NCBI GenBank assembly: GCA_964213345.1 | Contig: CAXOVX010000031.1 | Span: 1-7,063, forward strand | Origin: CAXOVX01 sp964213345 | Lineage (GTDB): Bacteria; Pseudomonadota; Alphaproteobacteria; Rickettsiales; Midichloriaceae | Direction: 5' to 3' | Length of the DNA stretch: 7,063 nucleotides | In this document: positions 1 to 5,800 of the stretch, piece by piece | How the letters are laid out: each line of letters opens with the position of its first letter | Position numbering within the stretch: the stretch's first letter is position 1 | Program-made: the position numbers and the translations under genes | The notes under the pieces: generated by a model | The model's database searches: none | What the model was told of the DNA's origin: nothing | Seen by the model: the letters and a program-made list of their open reading frames with translations, nothing else

Positions 1-110
1 CTAAAATCATTCAAATAATAGCGTCTTTAACTCCTGAAAATACAAAAACTCCAGCCACCAACAGTCCCAAACGTACCATTGTCAAAACTATATTTGACAA
101 ACTCAAGTAA
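1..110 (+). CDS. possible 3' end of an unrecognised protein (partial)
   Basis: A frame open from the left edge of the window (first full codon at 3) to a TAA at 108-110 gives 35 residues, ending ...SPKRTIVKTIFDKLK. The stretch has a hydrophobic start (IIQIIASL), a Pro/Thr/Asn-rich middle and a basic end, which would fit a C-terminal tail. I do not recognise the family. A stop-free run of this length is not strongly significant in AT-rich DNA, and the opposite strand holds a 22-codon hydrophobic mini-ORF here (11-79), so the call is tentative. No intrinsic terminator follows; the nearest secondary structure is the hairpin at 189-222, which lacks a T-run. Confidence 0.35.
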   Translation, partial: KIIQIIASLTPENTKTPATNSPKRTIVKTIFDKLK

Positions 111-188
111 TTTCGTAGATTATGGCACTCTAGATTCGGATGGATTCGGCGTAGAAAATGTTTCTTTCATCTCATGGCCTGTTTTGGT

Positions 189-222
189 GTCATATCAATT
201 ATCTCCGCATAAATGATATGAC
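189..222. repeat. 9-bp perfect hairpin
   Basis: GTCATATCA (189-197) is perfectly complementary to TGATATGAC (214-222), with a 16-nt loop between them. Neither side is followed by a T-run on either strand, so it does not look like an intrinsic terminator. It could stabilise the 3' end of a transcript coming from the gene at the left edge. Confidence 0.4.
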
Positions 223-373
223 TTCTATCTCAACCATAATCGCTTTGTGATCTACCCATAGTTGGGGGTTTTAAAAAACTATTTTACAACCTCTCCTGAT
301 TTATTTACCATTATTCTAGACCATTTCTCCCTGGAACCAAAACAACTAGGGCTTGTTTAAAAACGGGACTTGG

Positions 374-500
374 TATTAGATTTTTTCGAAACTCACTTAT
401 GCAAGGAGCGTATGGAGCATAGTAGGTGTGTATGGGAATTTGAGTATCAGGGTAACACAGCAGTTTTTAGCAGAAGTAGAATTTTGAAAAAAATCTAATA
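374..500. repeat. inverted-repeat element, MITE- or palindromic-element-like
   Basis: TATTAGATTTTTT (374-386) is matched by its exact reverse complement at 488-500. With an offset, similarity continues a few bases inward (TCGAAA on the left against TTCAAAA read from the right). The unit spans 127 bp. Its interior includes a local inverted repeat (TATGC near 399, GCATA near 417) and a short repeated GGAGC. The right arm ends 4 bases beyond the dapF stop codon (505-507), so a dapF transcript would run straight into it. The size resembles small palindromic or MITE-type elements known from Rickettsiales. I see no target-site duplication, and the identification is inference. Confidence 0.4.
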
Positions 501-504
501 GAAA

Positions 505-1404
505 TTATAAGTATACAGCGCCCTGAAAAGTTAGTGTTGCGTCGCCTTGCATTATGATGTTTTTTCTCTCGTCGATTGATATTTTAAGTTTGCCATCCTT
601 AAAGTGAATAAAGCTGCCAGTATCCACAAATCCCAATGCATGGCTTACCGCATGTACCGCACAGGCCGCACTACCACACGCACTAGTCTCCCCCACCCCT
701 CTTTCCCACACTGATATCTTTATGTTATTGCGATCTATCACTCTCGCTAAACTGACGTTTACACCTCCTGATCTGTATTTTTGACCTATTTCAGCAGCAA
801 AATCTATATTAAAACTTTGTTCTGGTTGCATAAAAAAAACCAAATGCTCATTCCCTACATCAATATAGTATCCAACAACGCCATCAAATATTTCTGGTAC
901 AACAGACATTGTATACTGCCCCATATTTACAATAACTTCACTATGGCTCCATACACCACCACCACTTATAACTTCTGCTTGTATTAGCCTAGCCCCTACC
1001 TTAATGATAGACCGTTTTGCACTATCAGCACTTAACCAGCATAAAAGCAATCCAACACAACGACTAGCATTCCCGCACGCACTAGCCTGACTACCATCAC
1101 TATTGTAAATTAACATTTCGCATATATTAGCATTCGTAAAATCGGTATCTTCGCATAACGGCCCACTTGCGCCGATATTATCTCGAATACTTTTCATTAC
1201 TAACGATTGCAGTATTATTAATTGATCACATCCTACCCCCATCTTTCTATCACATATTCTCTTTACTTGCTTTATAAGAAGAGCTAGCACGTCCGCGCTT
1301 ACAGCGCCAGGTACGTTATTTATTATAACAAAATCGTTTCCTAGCCCATGCATTTTGTAAAAATCAACGACGTTCATTTCAAAAGAGAAATAAAATATAT
1401 TCAT
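505..1404 (-). CDS. dapF: diaminopimelate epimerase (DapF)
   Basis: DapF is a cytoplasmic, cofactor-independent epimerase that converts LL- to meso-diaminopimelate for lysine and peptidoglycan synthesis. The family signatures are present in order: KMHGLGNDFV (17-26), GVGCDQ (56-61), YNSDGSQASACGNASRC (100-116) with the first catalytic Cys at 110, GNEH (184-187), and WERGVGETSACGSAACA (233-249) with the second catalytic Cys at 243. CGNAS rather than CGNGA resembles the Rickettsia form. GNEH departs from the usual GNPH. About 15-20 extra residues, including a Cys, lie between GCDQLIIL and the YNSDGS motif (roughly 66-92), which makes the 299-residue product longer than the usual 270-280. The long start (1404) is reported, but Met10 (1377) fits the usual family N-terminus better; neither has a clear ribosome-binding site. 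The gene is divergent from xseB. Confidence 0.95.
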   Translation of the reverse strand: MNIFYFSFEMNVVDFYKMHGLGNDFVIINNVPGAVSADVLALLIKQVKRICDRKMGVGCDQLIILQSLVMKSIRDNIGASGPLCEDTDFTNANICEMLIYNSDGSQASACGNASRCVGLLLCWLSADSAKRSIIKVGARLIQAEVISGGGVWSHSEVIVNMGQYTMSVVPEIFDGVVGYYIDVGNEHLVFFMQPEQSFNIDFAAEIGQKYRSGGVNVSLARVIDRNNIKISVWERGVGETSACGSAACAVHAVSHALGFVDTGSFIHFKDGKLKISIDERKNIIMQGDATLTFQGAVYL

Positions 1405-1426
1405 GATATACAGCGTGCAATGCTAT

Positions 1427-1474
1427 ACCAAATTTATTAAAAAATAAAATAAGTAAATTTAGCAAAAATTTGGT
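1427..1474. repeat. 9-bp inverted repeat around the candidate dapF promoter
   Basis: ACCAAATTT (1427-1435) and AAATTTGGT (1466-1474) are perfect inverted copies separated by 30 nt of very AT-rich sequence. They flank the candidate dapF -35/-10 pair almost exactly. The arrangement could be an operator, a hairpin in the dapF leader, or chance in AT-rich DNA. Confidence 0.35.
1436..1465 (-). promoter_or_regulatory. candidate sigma70 promoter for dapF
   Basis: On the - strand TTGCTA (1465-1460) is followed after 18 nt by TTTAAT (1441-1436). These match the consensus -35 at 4 of 6 positions and the -10 at 5 of 6. Transcription would start near 1429, giving a leader of about 25 nt to the first dapF ATG and about 52 nt to the second. 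Because the region is so AT-rich, -10-like hexamers are expected by chance. Confidence 0.3.
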
Positions 1475-1546
1475 CACACTTCACCATTAGCACAGATTGC
1501 ACCAAACAAATTTCTCCAAGCCAACTCGTCTATCTATAAATTAGTC

Positions 1547-1576
1547 TTGGTATTATTTGTTTTGTCATGGTAATAG
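1547..1576 (+). promoter_or_regulatory. weak candidate promoter for xseB
   Basis: TTGGTA (1547-1552) and TAATAG (1571-1576) are separated by 18 nt, with TGG just before the -10 as in an extended -10 element. The hexamers match consensus poorly. An alternative -10, TATAAA at 1535-1540, is closer to consensus but has only a weak -35 (TTCTCC at 1512-1517). Some promoter is expected in this divergent gap; which one is used cannot be settled by eye. Confidence 0.22.
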
Positions 1577-1637
1577 ATGAAATCAGTGCACAAAACCAAC
1601 TAAAATTTCTACTTTACACAAAAAGAATGAGGGTGCT

Positions 1638-1943
1638 ATGAATAAAGACAAATCACGACCAGATCAAGGTCATTCAGAAACTGATGCTTCTACAAACAAT
1701 ATAGAACAGATGCCTTTTGAAGTCGCCATGGCTGAGCTTGAAAAGATAGTAGCGTTGCTAGAGACTGGTAGTGTAGCATTAGACACAGCCATACAATACT
1801 ATTTAAAAGGGACTAAGTTACACGAATATTGCTCAAAAAAATTGCACGAAGCGCAACTTAAAGTACAGACCATCCTGCACAAAGATGGGAATCCTTATGA
1901 TGCCGAAAAATCCGAATTAGAAGAGATATATGCAAAAAAATAG
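1638..1943 (+). CDS. xseB: exodeoxyribonuclease VII small subunit (XseB)
   Basis: XseB is the small subunit of exonuclease VII. Several copies bind the large subunit XseA to form a cytoplasmic enzyme that degrades single-stranded DNA from both ends during repair. The signature runs from PFEVAMAELEKIVALLETG (26-44) through the Leu-rich second helix (LDTAIQYYLKGTKLHEYCSKKL, near 48-69) to EAQLKV (71-76), matching the family's antiparallel helical hairpin. The 101-residue product is somewhat longer than the usual 75-85, because of a hydrophilic 24-residue N-terminal extension and a charged C-terminal tail. The ATG at 1638 has a purine-rich GAGGG 4 nt upstream. Met25 would also give an intact domain, but the upstream GAGGG supports the longer form. 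The xseA gene is not in the window, so xseB stands alone here, which is common in reduced genomes. Confidence 0.93.
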   Translation: MNKDKSRPDQGHSETDASTNNIEQMPFEVAMAELEKIVALLETGSVALDTAIQYYLKGTKLHEYCSKKLHEAQLKVQTILHKDGNPYDAEKSELEEIYAKK

Positions 1944-2096
1944 GTCCTAGAATACCAAGTTTAAAATGAGCACTAGGAGCCTCAATGATAAGGGCAAAGA
2001 AATACTACATGACGCCTAAATCCTACAGTGTAACAACGTGAGCGTTAAAAAGGGGAATTGGTGTAAGCCTCTTGTACCTTTCAGATAAATATTACC

Positions 2097-2125
2097 TTGC
2101 CAATAATTACAGATTAATTTATACC
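2097..2125 (+). promoter_or_regulatory. sigma70-type promoter of tRNA-Ser
   Basis: TTGCCA (2097-2102) and TATACC (2120-2125) are separated by exactly 17 nt, matching consensus at 5 of 6 and 4 of 6 positions. Transcription would begin near 2132, leaving a 5' leader of about 17 nt before the mature tRNA end. The optimal spacing and the position directly upstream of a stable RNA gene make this the best-supported promoter in the window. Confidence 0.55.
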
Positions 2126-2148
2126 TTGTAGGTTGTTCGGTCTTATAT

Positions 2149-2235
2149 GGAGAGATGGCCGAGTGGTCGAAGGCGCTTCCCTGCTAAGGAAGTATACGGT
2201 TACCCGTATCGAGGGTTCGAATCCCTCTCTCTCCG
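2149..2235 (+). tRNA. tRNA-Ser (anticodon GCU)
   Basis: This 87-nt class II tRNA reads AGC and AGU serine codons. The acceptor stem pairs GGAGAGA (2149-2155) with TCTCTCC (2228-2234), with discriminator G at 2235 as is typical for serine tRNAs. The anticodon stem CTTCC (2176-2180) pairs with GGAAG (2188-2192) around loop CTGCTAA, placing GCT at 2183-2185. The long variable arm has a 6-bp stem, ATACGG (2194-2199) with CCGTAT (2204-2209). The T arm is GAGGG/CCCTC around TTCGAAT. No CCA is encoded (TCG follows), so it must be added after transcription. The gene has its own promoter and terminator and appears to be monocistronic. Confidence 0.97.
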
Positions 2236-2248
2236 TCGGAATTTGAGC

Positions 2249-2274
2249 ATCAGACGTATTCTGGTATTTTTTTT
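2249..2274 (+). terminator. intrinsic terminator of tRNA-Ser
   Basis: ATCAGA (2249-2254) pairs with TCTGGT (2260-2265) through six pairs, one of them G-U, around the 5-nt loop CGTAT. After one A comes a run of eight T (2267-2274). The stem is short, but its position 14 nt after the tRNA and the T-run support Rho-independent termination. Confidence 0.6.
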
Positions 2275-2340
2275 ATGGCGTTAATGATCTTTTGAGACGC
2301 ATTATTTGCGGTTTTGCCGAGCTTTGTAACTAGATTCTAG

Positions 2341-2552
2341 ATGCGTACTTTACATTCTCCATTTTTGTCATTTTGACTCCAAAAACATCATTTTTTGCTC
2401 TCAATCTCCAAGAGATGTGAACACTCATTTTAGAAGTGCGAATCTACGAGTATCGGCTAAATCGGGACTTATAGAAGATCGCCATTTTTTGCCCTTATTT
2501 TTTGGAGGATAAAAGCGATATGAGCAAGAAATTCGAAATGGAAAGTACGCAT
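2341..2552. repeat. 212-bp inverted-repeat element
   Basis: The ends ATGCGTACTTTACATT (2341-2356) and, on the other strand, ATGCGTACTTTCCATT (2552-2537) match at 15 of 16 bases. The interior carries a direct repeat, CATTTTTTGC (2389-2398 and 2483-2492), and the block AAATCGGGACTT (2459-2470), which nearly matches 360-371. No target-site duplication is visible; the left flank is the near-palindrome CTAGATTCTAG (2330-2340). No transposase is encoded, so at most it is a non-autonomous MITE-like element or a dispersed repeat. Confidence 0.42.
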
Positions 2553-2639
2553 ATAAGCCCATAATAGGCTATCGAGAAGGTATTAAGCATCTGCAAATCT
2601 AGCAATTGTCCATGAATTATGTGTTTTAAAAGATTTTAA

Positions 2640-2670
2640 TTGACATATCGAGATAATACTGATCAATAAT
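2640..2670 (+). promoter_or_regulatory. candidate promoter for the haemagglutinin-type gene
   Basis: A consensus-perfect -35 TTGACA (2640-2645) precedes AATAAT (2665-2670, 5 of 6 to consensus). The 19-nt spacer is longer than optimal. Transcription would start near 2677, about 170 nt before the ATG. Confidence 0.27.
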
Positions 2671-2846
2671 TTGTCCATCTTCTAAACCAGTAAGGTTTTC
2701 GTAAAATACTTTAAGAATTATACTAATTTTTTGTAGCGCATAATTTTTGTGCCCTATAGCATCTTAACAATCACGATTTTATTCCGTAAGATTGCTTTAA
2801 AAAACAAAGGTAAAGTAGATAGTAATTAGTAAAGCACAAGATATCA

Positions 2847-5800
2847 ATGAATTATCAAAATGAATTCGAAAATAGTTGTATAGCATCGTCTGGTATTGAT
2901 TGGACTTTAGATATGTACAACCTGCATACAGGATCACACACTAATATAGCTAATGAGGTTTGTAATGCATATGATGAAACGTTGGATATTGATAGCGCTG
3001 AGCTTACGGAAAAAGGTATTGTATTACACAATGTAAATTGTTTTAAATGGATAAATATAGTTGGAGCTTCTGATCAGAAAAAAACAGTGATAACTGGAAC
3101 GATTGAAGCTGATTCTCCAATTGCGATATTTATATCTGATCCTGATGGAATTATTTTTAAGGATGTAAATTTTAAGAATATTACCGCGGTAAAAGCTCTA
3201 AGTGTAGGACCTCAAGATAATGATAAATTTTGTTATACTGGAAATTGTAATGTAGAGATTGCTGGTCTTTTTAATGGAATAAAACATTTAGAGGTAGAAA
3301 GTAACTTATTTCTAGTAAAAACTGGATTGAGCTTAGATTATTTAAAGTTCTCAGGGGCTCATGGTTATTGCGATATTCAATGTATACAGCAAGATGATGT
3401 ATTAAATGTAAAAGTGTTGGAGATTGAAGGAGAAGAGTTAAGGGCTATTATTCCTATAAAATCTGAAGTCGTCAAAGTCAAAACAACAGGTCAAATTGAT
3501 CTTCGAGCTATAGAATCAAATTTTATAGAACTTACAACTGATAATGAGGCGAGGTTAGGTGATTGTTTAGTACACGGAGATTTGTTATTAAGTGCTAATT
3601 TAGCTGGTTTCTTATCGTTGAAATTAGATGGAAAAGCAAATAGCAAATGTGATATCACTACTAAATTCTTAAAAGATATCAGACATGAAGCTGGTAATAA
3701 GAAGAGTTTTAGTGGTTGGACTATTGGTGATACAGGATCATTGTATGATATAGACCTTAAAATTGATAAATCTGATATGATATCTGGGGGGCTAATATTA
3801 TATGGCAATGGAGTAATAGCTTTTTCAGAAACTACTGAGATACCCAGTGGAAGTAAATTCTACGGCAATATTACAATTATATCTAGTATTATCAGTATAG
3901 GTTTAGAAGTTACTGGACAGTTAAAAATTGTTGCACCAAAAATAACAAAAGATTCTACCCATGACACTAAATTTGGAGGGTTGCGAGATAAAATTACATT
4001 AACCAGTATCAATGTAGTTGGTAATTTAATATTACTTGGTGTTCCAGTATTTGAAGGAAAAAATGAAATTTCTGGCTCTCTTATTGTTGATATGGGAATA
4101 GATTTAAGTCTCATTACAGATGAAGATGAGAAATTTATTTCTACATTCAAATCATTTATATATGGCAGTAATACAGGGACCCTCACAGCAGATAAAATTT
4201 ATTATACCGGTAATAGCTTCACAAATTACGGAGTTATAGAAGTTGTTAGCAACTTCATTATTAGTCTAGCAGTGAAGTTTGATAATTATAATAAAATAAA
4301 AGCAGGAAATGATTGTATCATTAGTACATTTGATTTTAAAAATAGGATTGATTCCCCTTCTGTTTTACAAAATCAAATTAATATCCCTTTTGGGGGAGCA
4401 AAAAAGAAGGGTTCTAGTAGTGCTGAAATAAAATGTAATTATATAGAAATAACAGCTGCTAATATAGAGAACTTGGATGGTAGCAAATTAATATCCGAAA
4501 CAGATATAATATTAAAAGCAAAGTATGATATTCAAAATCTTCCAATAAAATTTTTCTCACGAAAGAGTCAAGCTGAATTTCAGCAGAGTGTTGATCAAAA
4601 TCATCAGGAACATTTTCATGCTTCTATAAGAGCTTTAAGTGACTGGAAAATAGGGGAAGATTCAAAAGAAAGAATAGTTGGTTGGGTAAAAGAATCTTAT
4701 CATGACAACTCTGATACAGCTGCTGAGAATAGAGAAGTAATTCAATTTCAAAATAATCCTCAAATAATCGCAGGACGCAATTATGTTCGTATTACGCAAG
4801 AAGGGGAAATTGTAGATATCGGAGTTGAAGTTACGGTAAAAAATGGCAAAATGTACGTTGGTTCCGCAACCAATATTAAAGAATCTGCCCTAACTACTAC
4901 TGCAAAGAACATTCAAATCAAGAGCCATGGTGCGAAATATTACGTAAATGGTGTAGCAGAATATGATGCTAAAAATAATATAATACAAATTGGCACTAGT
5001 AAGCTCGTTAGTGGTGATATCATTATGCGGGCCGGCAATAACATCATCCAGTCAGCACTTAGTGTAGTTAAGACTATATCTGCAGATTACAGTACGGCTC
5101 ATGTACAAATAAGGCAAGAAATCAGCACAATATTAAATGTTGATATTAGTACTGGTGGTGAAGTTAGATATTATGCAGGAGAAAATTACAAAGGTTCTGG
5201 TAATGTTATAGGCGCTTTAAAAGGCATAAAGATCGAGGCTAAAAACAGTGTTGATCTCAGAGCAGCTACTAAATATGCAATAAATCATGAAAGCCATTTT
5301 AAAAGAAATGGAAAGCTTGAATCTGCTTTAACTCAGGTAATTAGTGATACAGCAGTTGTCCAGCTCATATCCAATAATGATATACAGATTTTATCTGCCG
5401 GAAGATGCAAGTTAGAAGGAGCTAATATAGGTGCTAGCCAAGGAGGTTCCGCACAAAATGTCAAGATTATATGTAATCAAGGTGTAGACATTGTAGATCA
5501 TAAAGTAAAACACCATCAATATGTTTATAGCAATCAAGAGAGAAAAGTTACATTCAGTTCTCCCTTAATAAATACATTAAAAGCTGAAAATCCAGCACAA
5601 TATTTAATTGATAACATTGGTGTTGTAAGGGCGTTACAACAAGTAAGTAGTATGAAAGGCCCTAAAGATTTGGCAGGATTGTTTCATTTTGCCGCAGAAA
5701 TACATGGATTTAAGGAAGCATACAATTACTTTTTGAATGACAAGGGTTTTACACCTGGTAATGCATTTTTAACGACGTTGTTATCACAATATATATCAGC

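Larger units (their letters stand above)
111..504. other. non-coding gap with repeats, no gene seen
   Basis: All frames on both strands are broken by frequent stops and I see no protein motif. The stretch holds a short direct repeat (GATTCGG at 133-139 and 143-149), a 9-bp perfect hairpin (189-222), and an inverted-repeat element (374-500) listed separately. It also carries two short blocks that recur in the gap after the tRNA gene: AAAACGGGACTT at 360-371 and GGAATTTGAGTATCAG at 435-450. It most likely consists of decayed sequence and small dispersed repeats. Confidence 0.6.
2275..2846. other. non-coding gap before the haemagglutinin gene
   Basis: No convincing gene is present. Stops interrupt all frames, and I found no open frame that could supply a missing 5' part of the downstream gene. 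The left half holds the inverted-repeat element at 2341-2552 and short open stretches on both strands that look like by-products of it. The right half is very AT-rich. A perfect -35 hexamer, TTGACA (2640-2645), is followed by AATAAT (2665-2670) after a long 19-nt spacer. TTGTAG (2731-2736) with TATAGC (2755-2760) at 18 nt is a weaker alternative. Either could drive the haemagglutinin gene with an untranslated leader of about 80-170 nt. Confidence 0.55.

Noticed and set aside
11..79. 22-residue hydrophobic mini-ORF on the - strand (MVRLGLLVAGVFVFSG...)
   Set aside because: Very short, without a ribosome-binding site, and antisense to the equally uncertain open stretch at the left edge; nothing distinguishes it from chance.
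781..987. 68-residue open frame on the + strand
   Set aside because: It lies entirely antisense within dapF, whose motifs are unambiguous, and its Tyr/Asn/Thr-rich product shows no family features.
1945..1978. TCCTAG/CTAGGA inverted repeat right after xseB as a terminator
   Set aside because: The stem is only 6 bp with a 22-nt loop and no T-run follows, so it does not fit an intrinsic terminator.
2240..2846. A frameshifted or interrupted 5' part of the haemagglutinin gene carrying the signal peptide
   Set aside because: I checked the frames leading into 2847. All are closed by nearby stops and none shows a signal-peptide or TPS-like sequence, so the sequence does not support a simple frameshift.
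3491..4186. Two - strand open frames of 105 and 108 residues (3491-3808 and 3860-4186)
   Set aside because: Both are antisense to the continuous haemagglutinin frame and show no recognisable domain; they are by-products of its codon use.
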